Positions 32,970 through 45,155 of a stretch of DNA of 64,000 nt are shown here, piece by piece. The first letter of the stretch is position 1. Each line of letters starts with the position of its first letter. The stretch spans positions 1,501,001 to 1,565,000 of the forward strand of contig NC_083532.1 of the NCBI RefSeq assembly GCF_032362555.1, read 5' to 3'. The notes beneath the pieces are model-generated. The model saw only the letters and a program-made list of their open reading frames with translations. It had not been told where the DNA came from and searched no databases. The position numbers and the translations under genes were made by a program. The DNA comes from Amyelois transitella (lineage: Eukaryota > Arthropoda > Insecta > Lepidoptera > Pyralidae).

Positions 32970-33163
32970 TGAAAGACTGAATGGCCACGTTCAGCTATTT
33001 GGCTTTATGATAGAATTGAGATTCAAATAGTGACAGGTTGCTAGACTAAAAAAGAATCCCAAGTTTGTAAGCTTATCCCTTTGTCGCATTTTACGACATC
33101 CATGGGATAGAGATGGAGTGGTCCTATTCTTTTTTGTTTTGGTGCCGGGAACCACACGGCACT
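32970..33163 (-). repeat. SINE-like repeat, hairpin-capped family, tail missing
   Basis: Begins at GAAAGACTGAATGGCCACG and keeps the cap. The homologous copy downstream (36898-37139) retains the tail, so the loss here followed the duplication. Confidence 0.75.
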
Positions 33164-33498
33164 AGGACTGATTGATTTCTGTAATTTATGTCCGGAGTAC
33201 GTCATTTCTGTTGAGGAGCACTGGCTCGCTTGAAAGACTGATAGGAGTGATAGGCCACGTTCAGCTGTTAGGCTTAATGATAAAGTTGAGATTCAAATAG
33301 TGACAGGTTACTAACCCATCGCCTAAAAGGAGAATCTCAAGTATATAAGATAAGCCTTCCCACTCGTACCTTTCAATTCGTACTCTCCTTGTTAATTTGC
33401 TTAGTCAACCTTTCATTTAACCTCTCCACATGGCCAAACCATCTTAGCATACTATTCTTCTTATTATATCTTCCTTTCTATCATCCATTCATTCATTC

Positions 33499-33689
33499 AT
33501 ATAGTCACGTCTATATCCCTTGCGGGGTAGACAGAGCCAAAAGTCATGAAGAGACTAGTAGGCCACGTTCAGCTGTTCGATTTTATGATAGAATTGAGAC
33601 TCAAATAGTGACAGGTTGCTAGCCCATCGCCTAACACGAGAATCCCAGTCCTATTCTCTTTTGTATTGGTGCCGGGAACCACACGGCAC
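33499..33689 (-). repeat. SINE-like repeat, hairpin-capped family, internally deleted
   Basis: Tail and cap are present; the segment around GTCGCCTTTTACGACATCC is missing. The duplicate at 37480-37727 keeps most of that segment, reading GTCGCCCCGTACGACATCC. Confidence 0.75.
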
Positions 33690-34358
33690 CAATACAAAAA
33701 AGTTAATTCCTTTTTTAATTATAGACCTAACGTGCCGAGAGGACTCTCTGAAACTAACAGAAAACTGTTTTCGTGAGATAATCTATACCGCATATTTGAA
33801 GTAATGGCAACCGACTGTCACACTATTGGTAAGGGTGTGTGCGTGGGACTTAATATATACAGTAAGGCGGCACATTATAGGTGCTTCATTTTGCCGTATA
33901 GTAAAACTCCGTCCGCCTTTTTTTCCACGTCTATATTTTTCTTACGTCGCTAAGGTCTCGCTCTCCTAAAATGTCTGCGCCATGACATTCTGTCAAGATA
34001 TGTCGGGTCGGGTAGAACATTTTTTATTATGAGACTGGTTTAACTTGTATATCACGTGAAGGGCGCTCCTGCCTCTCCTTTCCTGTCTCAAAGGTTCTTC
34101 CATGATATCTCTAAATTACAAAACAAACGGGAAAAGAACGGACCAATTTGAGTACAAAATTGCATACAAAAGCTAGTATTATATTTTAATGAATTCTTTT
34201 ATTAATAAACATCCAAGGCCCAGTCTAGGCAATGCTTATTACTGAGGTCATATTCCAAAAGCATATCACTGAGCCAGGACTTGATATGGCATTCACATAT
34301 TGCTACCGATGTTATTCTCATAATATCTTTCTTGTCTTCTCTATAGCAGTAAAGCAGA

Positions 34359-34588
34359 TAGGACCACTCCATCTCGTTTCCGTGGATATCGTAAAAGGCG
34401 ACTAAGGGATAGGCTTATAGACTTGGGATTCTTCTTTTAGGCGATAGGCTTGCATGCTTGCAAATCTGTCACTATTTGAATTTCAATTCTATCGTTAAGC
34501 CAAGTAGCTCAACGTGGCCTATCAGTCTTTTCAAGACTGTTGGCTCTGTCTACCCCGCAAGGGATATAGACGTGATTATGTATGTATT
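34359..34588 (+). repeat. SINE-like repeat, cap missing
   Basis: Starts at GGACCACTCC and ends with a TATG tail, just beyond the 3' end of the pair 5 class A gene. The counterpart at 45776-46025 keeps its cap. Confidence 0.75.
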
Positions 34589-34716
34589 ATCTACCATATT
34601 TGCAGTTAATTAATGACAAAGAAACAAGGCGGATTTTTAGAAAAATGAATTAAATCCAATTTTTGTAAAACAATGTTTGTTCTAATTTTATTTAATCGTT
34701 TTGTTCAGTTAGAAGC

Positions 34717-35712
34717 TTAGAAGGTTCCGTATGGAACACCACCGCATCCGCAGTTGCCGGAGATGGAGACGGCGCCAGCAGCTGGCACGTTGCCACTGAA
34801 ACCAACAGCTCCAAGCACTGGCACGGCGCCAGTGACGATGGTGGTGCCAGAGACTGGCAGCTCTCCAGCGACGGCGAGAGCGCCGTTACCCACACCGCCG
34901 TAGCCAGCGCCGACGCCGGCAAGACCGACCGAGCCAACGCCAAGTCCGCCAATTCCGACATTGCCAATACCCAAACCGAGACCGGAGTTCAAGCCAAGAC
35001 CAAGTCCAGAGTTGATGCCCACTCCAGCCAATCCCAAGCCGCCAGCTCCAGCCAGTCCTATGTTGTTGATACCAGCCAGGCCCAAGTTGTTGATGCCAGC
35101 CAATCCCAAGTTGCCAACTCCCAAGCCTCCAATTCCCAAGCCACCGTTGTAGCCAACCGCGCCGCCGCCGAATGTGTCGACCTCAATGGCAGTAACATCT
35201 ACTTCGCCGTAACCCGCAGCGCCGTATGAAGGTCGGAGGCCATAAATTTGGCTGTAGGCTTGCTGAAAAAAAATTAAATTTATAAGTATCTTTGTGGTAC
35301 ATAGTAATTTCTTTTAAAAGTAGACTTTAAAATACTAAATAAAAAATGATCTTTTTGCTCATGGCAATGGTTTAGGTTGCAATCTCACCCCTCTGGAGAA
35401 GAGAATAGGGTGGTTTTGACTATAATCCAGTTTTTGATTCAAGAAGCAACCGGTCCGGTCTCAGCAACTTTTGCAAGGGAACTAACCCATATTGGGCATA
35501 TAGTAAGAAGTCATCTAGTTAGTAGAGTTGCTGGTAAAATCAATGATGAATTCATCAGCTAGTGGGCTATTTCTATAAGCCCGAAAATATAATCTACAGG
35601 TTAAATTACATGCCGTTTGAGGTTTTCAGCCAGTACTTATATTAATTAAAAAAAAAAATACCTGAATGAGGCAAGCCTGGATGCAAAGAAGTAAGAATGC
35701 AAAAGTGGACAT
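34717..35712 (-). CDS. chorion class A protein (pair 5)
   Basis: Minus strand: exon 1 is 35712-35662 ([17 protein letters not shown]) and exon 2 is 35262-34717, with a 399-bp intron. It has 198 residues, like the pair 4 gene over almost its whole length. The differences cluster in the domain ([20 protein letters not shown] versus [20 protein letters not shown]), where it instead matches the pair 6 gene. That mosaic pattern fits gene conversion with a neighbour. Confidence 0.95.
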
Positions 35713-36019
35713 GTTGTATCGGAGGAACTTTCCAAAATGATATTAAATGTCCAAAACTCGTTTATTTTATACTGGCTAACAATCATGAAATATTTACAAA
35801 AGCGTTGTTGTTAAATTGTGTATGGTGTTATCGAATTAAACAATAGATTCACCAACTTACCTAGATGATAAAATATACGCGTGAAACGTGAATAATGATA
35901 CCTTTTCTTTATCAATAGACCACGCAATGTAGGTCTCTATGACAAAATTGATTACGTGAAGTGGTATAAATAATGATACACATCATGTTGTAAGCATTCA
36001 AGTGAGACAGTTCAGCAAC
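35713..36019. promoter_or_regulatory. divergent A/B promoter, pair 5
   Basis: 307 bp, nearly the same as the pair 4 promoter. TATAAAAT toward A at 35764-35771, TATAAATA toward B at 35965-35972, conserved element at 35921-35947, ACGTGA at 35886-35891 and 35954-35959. Confidence 0.8.
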
Positions 36020-36706
36020 ATGGCATTCAAAGCTACCTTCGCATTCTTGGCCGTAGCCCTTCTGATCCAGGCGGCTTTTGCCCAATACATCAGTGGAAAC
36101 TCAGTGGTAGATAACAATGTTGTGGTCAACAGCGGAGCGTCCAACAGTCTCGGCTATGCTGGCGGTCTCGGCCTGGGCAGCGCGGTCGGCATAAACAACG
36201 GCATTGGTCTTGGTGTCGGCAGCGGACTTGGCTTGAACACCGGATTGGGCTTGAACACCGGATTGGGCTTGAACACCGGACTCGGCTTGAACACCGGTCT
36301 CGGATTGGGTCTTGGCAACATCGGTGTGGCGAGCCCAGCTTTCCTCGACCTCAGCCTCCTGTCTGCCGGAGGAGTCTTGCCGACCTCCAGCATGGGCCCC
36401 GTCGTCCCAGCCGGCCTCAACGTGGTGTCAGACAACGCGATCGAAGGCGCTCTGCTGATCAGCGGTCAGCTGCCGTTCTTGAGCGCTGTGGCCTTCGAAG
36501 GAGCCCTAGCGTCTGGTGGTTCAGGAGCTGCCTCTTGCGGCTGCGGTAACGGCAACATCGGCATCATCAGCGAGACTGGATCTGCCTCCCTCCTGCCAGC
36601 TGCCGGTGGTCTAGGTCTGGGTATCGGTGGTATCAATGGTATTGGAGCTATCGGTGGAATCGGAGGACTCGGTGGACTGGGTGGCCGTGCAGGACTTTAC
36701 CTGTAA
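36020..36706 (+). CDS. chorion class B protein, intronless (pair 5)
   Basis: Single exon, 228 residues, starting MAFKATFAFLAVALLIQ (Phe instead of Ser at position 3). Its arm has four GLNTGLGLNTG-type units from an 18-bp DNA repeat; the pair 4 gene has two. It also differs by VLPTSSM for VLPISSM. The rest matches the pair 4 B gene, including the INGIGAIGGIGG tail. Confidence 0.95.
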   Translation: MAFKATFAFLAVALLIQAAFAQYISGNSVVDNNVVVNSGASNSLGYAGGLGLGSAVGINNGIGLGVGSGLGLNTGLGLNTGLGLNTGLGLNTGLGLGLGNIGVASPAFLDLSLLSAGGVLPTSSMGPVVPAGLNVVSDNAIEGALLISGQLPFLSAVAFEGALASGGSGAASCGCGNGNIGIISETGSASLLPAAGGLGLGIGGINGIGAIGGIGGLGGLGGRAGLYL

Positions 36707-36897
36707 ATTTCCGCTCATAAAATATGAAAACGATCGAATTAAACTTATTGTAAAGAATCAAACTTATTTTTATTATTTCTTAGTCATACTTCAACCATGT
36801 GAATAAAATAATAGAGGATTCTGATCAGTATCAATTTGACCTAGTAACAGTAAGAGATGCTTAAATTTAGGACTGATTATTACTTATATGTATGTAC

Positions 36898-37139
36898 ATA
36901 TATACATATAATCACGTCTATATCCCTTGCGGAGTAGACAGAGCCAACAGTCTTGTAAGGACTGATAGGCCACGTTCAGCTATTTGGCTTTAAGATAGAA
37001 TTGAGAGGTTGCTAGACCATCGCCTAAAAAAGAATCCCAAGTTTGTAAGCCTATCCCTTTGTCGCATTTTACGACATCCATGGGATAGAGATGGAGTGGT
37101 CCTATTCTTTTTTGTTTTGGTGCCGGGAACCACACGGCA
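36898..37139 (-). repeat. SINE-like repeat, hairpin-capped family, near full length
   Basis: ATACATATA tail at the left, cap at the right, with a small deletion after AATTGAGA. Confidence 0.8.
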
Positions 37140-37479
37140 CTAGGACTGATTGATTTCTGTAATTTATGTCCGGAGTACGTCATTTCTGTTGAGGAGCACT
37201 GGCTCGCTTGAAAGACTGATAGGAGTGATAGGCCACGTTCAGCTGTTAGGCTTAATGATAAAGTTGAGATTCAAATAGTGACAGGTTACTAACCCATCGC
37301 CTAAAAGGAGAATCTCAAGTATATAAGATAAGCCTTCCCACTCGTACCTTTCAATTCGTACTCTCCTTGTTAATTTGCTTAGTCAACCTTTCATTTAACC
37401 TCTCCACATGGCCAAACCATCTTAGCATACTATTCTTCTTATTATATCTTCCTTTCTATCATCCATTCATTCATTCATA

Positions 37480-37727
37480 TAGTCACGTCTATATCCCTTG
37501 CGGGGTAGACAGAGCCAAAAGTCTTGAAAAGACTAGTAGGCCACGTTCAGCTTTTTGGTTTTATGATAGAATTGAGATTCAAATAGTGACAGGTTGCTAG
37601 CCCATCGCTTAAAACGAGAATCTTAAGTTTATAAGCCCATCCCTAAGTCGCCCCGTACGACATCCATGGGAAATGAGATGGAGTGGTCCTATTCTTGTTT
37701 ATGTTGGTGCCGGGAACCACACGGCAC
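37480..37727 (-). repeat. SINE-like repeat, hairpin-capped family, full length
   Basis: Tail at ATAGTCACGTCTATATCCC and cap GGGAACCACACGGCAC. Counterpart of 33499-33689. Confidence 0.8.
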
Positions 37728-38579
37728 CTTGCTATCACAGTCCCTTATCACGCTGTTTCTTATCGTGTCACACAAGACTGATCATACTTGTGGCGACATC
37801 ACTGGTCACACGCCAACTGTCTATCATCGCGAAGAAATGGACTCGCCCAGCCAATAGCATTGGAGCATAAATACAACCTCCGACTCAACATCGTCGATGC
37901 CGCGGTTCCCCAGGAATAACATCTAGTATCTATATTTGTAAATTGACGTCCAATCAAAATGCTGTCACTGTTTGAATCCCAAAAAAATTGGATAATTTTG
38001 TCACAGTAGTCCTTGGGATAAGTGACACTGCCGGAGGTTCATCAGTTGGTTCTGATACAGTACCCAAATATTAAACTGACACAAACTGAAGTTAATTCCA
38101 TTTTTAATTATAGACCTAACGCGCCGAGAGGACTCTCTGAAACTAACAGAAAACTGTTTTCGTGAGATAATCTATACCGCATCTTTGAAGTAATGGCAAC
38201 CGACTGTCACACTTTGGTAAGGGTGTGTGCGTGGGACTTAATTTATACAGTAAGGCGGCACACTATTTATAGGTGCTTCATTTTGCCGTGTAGTAAAACT
38301 CCGTCCGCCTTTTTTTCCACGTCTATATTTTTCTTACGTCGCTAAGGTCTCGCTCTCGCTAATATGTCTGCGCCATGACACTCTTTCAAGAGATGTCGGA
38401 TCGGGTAGATCATTTTTTAGTATGACTGTGGTCAAACTTGTGTACTACGTGAAGGGAGGGCGCCCCTGCCTCTCCTTTCCTGTCTCTAAGGTTCTTCTAT
38501 GATTTCCCTAAATTACAATACAAACGGAAAAGAACGGACCAATTTGAGTACAAAATTGCAGACAAAAGCTAGTATTATA

Positions 38580-38758
38580 TGTTCGCGCCGCAATACGAGG
38601 AACGGAACGCAATGCCGGGGAAGTGACGAGGAGCGGGGGTCGCGGCGTCATCCGGCGTCATCCGGCCACGCGACCCTACCTCGGCCCCATTCCGCCCAGC
38701 GACGACAGCGTGCGCACACGTCATTTAAGTATAAGTAAAATAAAATAGCAAGCTTGTA
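38580..38758 (+). repeat. left LTR of the BEL/Pao element
   Basis: Begins TGTTCGCGCCGCAATACG and ends AGCAAGCTTGTA. It contains an internal direct repeat GGCGTCATCC. No difference seen from the right LTR. Confidence 0.88.
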
Positions 38759-39726
38759 CATTTGGCGCCCCCGTTAGAGCTCGTGCTATAGGAAGTCGCC
38801 ACGCCGCCATCTTCTTAACCACGCCAACGCTTCGCTGGCTACATCGAGTCCCCATCGCTGGACTACAAAGAAGAAGCGTGACGGCTCATCCATCGTAGCA
38901 TCATAGCCACCACCGCAACGCTACGCCACGTGGCCGCGCTGCCTGCCTTCGTCGGGTCCCCATCGCTGGACCCCAATAAGGAGCGTGTCGTTCCGTGAGC
39001 CATTGTTTGTTTCCTTCTTTCCTATTCCTAATCATTGTTTCGCGTGTGTGCTACATCATTTAATTTCAGCTCTTCGTTGGGTGGGGCATTCATCGTCTAA
39101 TTTACATCATAACTAGGTTTTTACTTGCTCGTCTATATCAAGTAACTAACCTCTTCATTTGCGCCGCACCACGTGCACGGCCAACTAAGGTAACCTAGCA
39201 CCAAGTTTTCATAGCATCTTTCTGTGTGTTGTGCCCATTTATGTCTTATTTCACCTATAACACGCCTTCAACTTGTTTATTTTAACTGCCTTCGTATCTA
39301 CGCTAACACGTTGACATAATTTTGCAACTAACTAAGAGGTCCCTATATCCCTTTCCTTTCAACGGGGTTTGTGTGCTTGCATTGCATCGTGCTATAATAC
39401 GCATTTCGCACGCTTTCCAGTGATAATTATCGAGCACGTGCACGTTTTTGCATCACACCCACGCCCTCGCATGCTACCTCGGCCGGGTCAAGCCAGTATT
39501 GCTGCCCAGCACGCCGTCGCTACGTTGCTACTTGCTACTAGCCTCGCCGGCCTGCGCAGCGCGCTGCTGGCTTCAAGCATCCGCCAACCTTCATACAAGG
39601 AGCGTAAGCCGTTCGCAATTTTTACTTAATAACGTTTAACATTAACGCTTTATCTAATTTGCCACTCCAAGTACTTGTATTTCAATATATTTTCCTCCTT
39701 TTTATAAGCAGTATCACCGCACAAAA

Positions 39727-42700
39727 ATGTCGCAGACAGAATCGAGCATCATTGACACCGAGCTTGCGGAGCTTAAATTAAAGCGCAGCTCAATGAAAGG
39801 CCAAATTACCAAATTCTCTAACTTCTTGGAAAAGTTTGACCAAACTATCTTAACCTCTGTCCAGTGTAACGAATTAAATTTGAAATTAGACAAGTACTTG
39901 GAGTTGCGCATCAAACTTGATCAAGTTCAAAGTCGCATTGAAGTCTTGAATGCAAGCAATCTCAGTAGCGAGCTGTCCGAGAGAGATGCAATTGAGGACA
40001 GTCTCCACTATGTTATTGCTACAGCACAGCATATCTTAAGCCTGTCTAAAGCACCTGACACTCCTCAACATGTCACGCCTCCTTCACCTTCCTGTCATGG
40101 TCATAGCTGCTCTGGTCACTCTGAGACACTCGGTTTCAAACTTCCATTGATCCACATCAGCAAATTCGATGGATCCTTTTCCAAATGGTTGGAGTTCCGT
40201 GATACCTACACCTCTCTTATTCACAACAATAAGGTAATTGATCCTGTCAATAAGTTTCATTATTTAAGTTCTTATCTTGAGGGTGAAGCATCAAGAGTCA
40301 TATCAAATCTTCAAATATCTAGTGTCAACTATGAGGAGGCATGGAGTATTCTATGCGAACGATATAACAACAAAAGACAGCTTACTTATAATCATCTTCA
40401 TGCATTATTCAATATTGAACCTTTACTGAGGGAGTCCGACCGGTCTCTCAGGTTTCTTAGCGATCATATAACTAAAATCTTCGGGCACTCAAAACATTGG
40501 GTCAACCTACTGAACATTGGGACACCATCATCATACACATGGCCTCCACTAAATTAGATCCTGTCACTTTCACTAAGTGGGAGGAATATCGAGGCACGTT
40601 ATCAGACTTTCCAACACTTGAGGATTTTAAATCTTTTCTCAAGTCTCGAGGTGATGTCTTGGAAGCAATGTATAGATCTAAGCGAGACAAGCAATCCAAG
40701 CATTCTTCTAAGCCATTTACAACAGTTCCTAAACATGAAACTTACACTAAGTCATTTGTGATTTCAGCTGAAAGGGATACGAAGCGGCTGTGCGTTGTGT
40801 GCCAGGGTAAACATCGCATCTTTGACTGCAAAGTCTTTAAGAGTCTCTCCACTGACGAGAAGTGGGCTCAAGTTACCAAGTTCAAACTCTGCCACAACTG
40901 CTTGCGTCCAGATCATGACGTCACTCGCTGCCGCCTGGGAAACTGTCGCGTATGTAAAGGGCGTCACAACACCACATTGCACAAACACACAGACACATCT
41001 ACACCTTCTTCATTATCGTCTTCGCATCATACCCCTGGCTCTTCATTTGACAGCCAGCAGGGAACAACTCAGGTGAACCCTACAGTCATGTCAATAGGGA
41101 CTTCATCTGAGGTATTGCTATCTACGGCATTGATTGACATCCTTAACCCACATACAAATAAGTTAGAAACTGCACGGGCACTCTTAGACAGCGGAAGTCA
41201 GTCTTCTTTTATCACTGTCGGTCTAAGACAACGTCTTCAACTGGCTTCCCAACCATCTCAAGCTACTAGTATATTAGGCATTGGTGATACCAACCTAAGC
41301 ATCATTCCAGAGCGGTGTACTGCAATAATCAAAGCAAAACAAGGTACATTTGCTCAACATCATGATTTTTTAGTGCTTCCTCATATAACGGATAACCTTC
41401 CTAAACGCAAGGTTAGCTCACATCTTATTCTGCCATCTTCCTTTCAATTGGCGGACCCCTCTTTCAATCAGCCATCCCCAATAGATGTCCTCCTTGGCGC
41501 AGATATATTCTGGGATCTATTGGGGACTGATCAGCATACATTAGGTCGTCACTAACCAACTCTTCATAGTTCAAAGTTGGGCTGGCTTATATCTGGGCCT
41601 ATGCCGGTTAGTCTTCTACCCAAGCAAGTTCATTGTAACCATGTCATTAATAATGATAATAACTTAGAATCACAAATTGCAAAATTTTGGGAAATTGAAG
41701 ACTTTCCGACTTCTAACAAGCCACAATCTATTCTTCTTACTGAAAGCGAACATCATTTTTTAAATAATACTCGTCGCCTAGACAATGGCAGATTTTCCGT
41801 TGGTCTGCCCTTAATTGCTTCTAGGGATTGTTTAGGCGACTCTTACCACATGGCACGTAAACGCTTTCTTAATTTAGAAAAACGTCTTAATCAAAATCCT
41901 GATTTAAAACTAATGTATTCTAACTTCATTAAAGAATATCATGAGCTCGGTCATCTCACTATAGAATCAAGTTGCGTAAGCTTATTAGATTCCTACTTCC
42001 TACCACATCATGCTGTTCTTAAACATAACAGTGAGTCCACGAAGCTACTTGTGGTCTTTGACGGGGGAGCTAAAACCACCTCCGGCTTCTCCATTAATGA
42101 TCTGCAAATGATAGGCCCAAACATCCAAGACCCTCTCTTCAACATTTTGCTACGCTTTCGCCATTACAAGTATGTACTGTCAGGTGATATTGAAAAACAA
42201 TACCGTCAAATTGCCCTTAATGAATCGTGTCGTAGCTTACAGCGAATATTATGGCGAGAGAGAGAGAATCTACCTATCCAAATATTAACACTTAATACCG
42301 TCACATATGGCCTTGCTAGTTCTAGCTATCTCGCCGCCAGATGCTTATGGCAGCTTGGTGAAGAGTGTGATGACCTCTCAATTAAATCAATAATACAAAA
42401 GGATTTTTATTGCGATGACTTGCTATGCGGAGCAGACACGGAGGATGATCTGCTCTATATCAAAAACTCTGTATCCGAGAAACTAAAATTTGGTTGTTTT
42501 AATTTGCGTAAATATCGTTCTAACTCACAAGTTATTTTAAATTCTGAACATAAAAATCTAGATCAAAATAGTTTAATACTGAGTGAATCACGCCCGATCC
42601 TAGGATTAGGTTGGAACCCCAGCACTGACACATTACATTACAACATTGACATTGATACATCTTCATGCAGTGCTGTGACCAAGCGTTCCATCATGTCAGA

Positions 42701-44948
42701 CACATTTAAAATCTTTGACCCCTTAGGGCTTCTATCATTATGTACTGTAAAGCCACGGGCTCTTTTACAAAAACTGTGGTCTCTCAAACTATCTTTTGAC
42801 GAACCTGTTCCCGAAAATGAACGTCAGGAATGGGAACGCTTTATCAGTAATATCAATCATTTAAAATTTCTTACAATTCCCAGGAATGTGGTGCCACATT
42901 CTTCACAATACATCGAGCTTTACTGCTTCAGTGATGCCTCACAAGTTGCATATGGTGCTTGCATCTATGTCAAAATCGTCAGTGCATCTCGTGAGGCCTC
43001 CGCCAACCTCTTATGCGCGCGATCTCGCTTATCTCCTTTAAAAACGACAAGTATTCCTAGGCTAGAGTTGTGTGGTGCCTTATTAGCTGCTCGCTTATGC
43101 GACACTGTGCGCTCAGCACTTCGAAAACCCATACATCGTATCACTTTCTGGACTGACTCTACTGTTGTTCTGGCTTGGCTAAACACTTGTCCATCCAAGC
43201 TTAAAACTTACGTTGCTAATAGGGTTTCTGCAGTCCAATCGCTAACTAAAGAGTCCACCTGGCATCACGTCCCTACGGAAGTCAATCCAGCTGATCTAGC
43301 ATCACGAGGACTAGATCCACAATTCATACATTCATCCAAGCTATGGTGGCATGGACCTCCCTTCATTTTACTACCGGAGTCCGAGTGGCCCACCTTAGCT
43401 AAAGACAAAGAAATACATAACATTCCAGAGTCAAAGATAACGTCATTACACATAACTACAAAACCAATCTCTTCCACCATAGATTTTTCCAGATTTTCAA
43501 ACTATAAACGATTGCTGCACACCATGGCATATGTACAACGTTTTATAAATATCAAATGTAAATATCAATCCCATAAGGGGGGACCATTTAGTGTAGAGGA
43601 ATTAGAAGTTGCTAAACTAACACTTGTTAAACTTTCACAAAAGGAGTCATTCCCACAGGAACTCAAATCACTTCTTTGTAACAAACCTATTAACTCAAAG
43701 TCAAACTTACTTCCCTTAAATCCATTCATCGACTCTCAGAACATTCTGAGAGTAGGGGGGAGGCTCGATAAGTCTAACTTAGAATATTCACAGAAACATC
43801 CTATACTTTTATGTGCTAAACACACTCTAACACAATTATTTTTCACATATGAACACAGACGCCTTTTACATGCAGGGCCCCAGCTTTTATTAGCATCTGT
43901 TCGTGAGCAGTTCTGGCCAGTATCCGGTAGGGACCTGGCTCGACGCACAGCTCGCAAATGTGTCACTTGCAGGCGATACTGTGGTAAAACCATGTCCAAC
44001 ATTATGGGCACACTTCCTTCTCAGCGCCTAGTTCCGGACTTTCCATTTTCTACTGTATCAGTTGACTATGGAGGGCCCTACCTCATTGCAGACCGCCGCG
44101 GTCGCGGATGTAAAATAACAAAATGTTACTTGTGCCTCTTTATATGCCTGAGATACAAGTGTGTCCATTTAGAAGCCGTAAGTGAACTTTCTAAAGAACA
44201 TTACATACTTGCCCTGCGTCGGTTCATATCTAGAAGGGGTAAGCCCAAAGAAATCATATCTGACAATGGAAGAAATTTTGTCGCAGCTGCAAAGGAGCTG
44301 CAACACTTCTTCAAGCTTTATTCAGACTCCTTTGTTGCCTTTGCATCTGATCATGATATAAAGTTTTCATTTACCCCGGCTTACGCTCCTAACTTTAACG
44401 GCTATGTAGAAGCAGGCATCAAGTCTGCAAAGTTCCATATAAAACGTATAATGGGCGACACACACCTCACCTTCGAAGAGCTGTCTACTCTATTCGCCCA
44501 AATAGAGGCAATCCTCAATAGTCGCCCTCTCACCCCTCTGTCACCCTCTCCTAACGACTACAATGCGCTCACACCGGGACACTTTCTCCTTGGCAGGCCG
44601 CTCACATCACTACCGGGCCCGTCGCTGCTTGATGACAACATGAAGAGGCTACACCGCTACAATCTCCTGGAGCACCTCCGGCAACACTTCTGGAAGCGGT
44701 GGCAAGCTGAATACGTGGCGGAACTTCAGCAACGAGTCAAATGGCGTATACGGCAGGCTGACCTCAAGACAGGAGACTTGGTAGTCTTGAAGGAGGACAA
44801 CCTTCCACCTCTGATGTGGCGTATGGGCAGAGTCGAAGCGACATACCCAGGGACAGACGGCGTGCCGAGGGTAGCGGACATCCGCACTTCCAAGGGCGTA
44901 ACCAGACGAGCCTTGAACAAAATTTGCATCCTTGTAGAAGAGTCTTGA
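39727..44948 (+). other. gag-pol coding region of the BEL/Pao element (fossil)
   Basis: Domains in order: a coiled, charged N-terminal gag segment; the Pao-type gag domain (FDGSFSKWLEFRDTYTSLIH); CCHC-like zinc knuckles (CHNCLRPDHDVTRC); an aspartic protease motif (ALLDSGSQSSFI); reverse transcriptase with LSGDIEKQYRQIAL and a YCDD active-site box; RNase H (YCFSDASQVAYGACIY); an integrase zinc-binding and core region (VSVDYGGPY, ISDNGRNF); and a C-terminal domain (PPLMWRMGRVEATYPG). This order and the YCDD box are typical of BEL/Pao. The reading frame has about two breaks. It is not a host gene. Confidence 0.9.
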
Positions 44949-44976
44949 AAGCAGGGCTTTCAAGGGCCCCAGGATA

Positions 44977-45155
44977 TGTTCGCGCCGCAATACGAGGAAC
45001 GGAACGCAATGCCGGGGAAGTGACGAGGAGCGGGGGTCGCGGCGTCATCCGGCGTCATCCGGCCACGCGACCCTACCTCGGCCCCATTCCGCCCAGCGAC
45101 GACAGCGTGCGCACACGTCATTTAAGTATAAGTAAAATAAAATAGCAAGCTTGTA
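44977..45155 (+). repeat. right LTR of the BEL/Pao element
   Basis: Same length and, as far as I can read, the same sequence as the left LTR. The following GAATTCTTTTATAAATAAAC resumes the interrupted duplicated block. Confidence 0.88.

Larger units (their letters stand above)
32705..34716. other. intergenic block duplicated downstream
   Basis: Carries SINE-like copies (32970-33163, 33499-33689 minus strand; 34359-34588 plus strand), a capless copy near 33234-33320, and a minus-strand LINE fragment at 33345-33480. The blocks 33140-33520 and 33715-34350 recur nearly identically at 37130-37510 and at 38095-38580 plus 45156-45330. 33830-34190 has no recognisable gene. Confidence 0.65.
36707..38579. 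other. intergenic, duplicate of the 33-34 kb block
   Basis: Nearly identical to 32705-34190 over long stretches, with an extra 37730-38090 piece (partly LINE-like, CCCTTATCACGCTGTTTCTT) not found in the first copy. It includes SINE-like copies at 36898-37139 and 37480-37727 (minus strand) and a minus-strand LINE fragment at 37325-37450. No gene seen. It ends where the BEL/Pao element is inserted. Confidence 0.65.
38580..45155 (+). mobile_element. BEL/Pao LTR retrotransposon, recent insertion
   Basis: Two LTRs of about 179 bp (38580-38758 and 44977-45155) flank a 6.2-kb interior. The LTRs appear identical, so the insertion is young. A TGGCGCC-type primer-binding site follows the left LTR. TATG stands at both outer edges and may be the target duplication, with a one- or two-base ambiguity in the LTR ends. 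The interior has, in order, a Pao-type gag region, zinc knuckles, a protease, reverse transcriptase, RNase H, integrase and the C-terminal domain typical of the family. It looks almost whole, with about two breaks in the coding frame. No envelope gene is seen. It lies in the second copy of a tandem duplication whose first copy (near 34185) has the empty site. Confidence 0.92.

Noticed and set aside
44977-45155. ORF across the right LTR of the BEL/Pao element
   Set aside because: It arises from the LTR sequence itself and repeats in the left LTR; it is not a gene.
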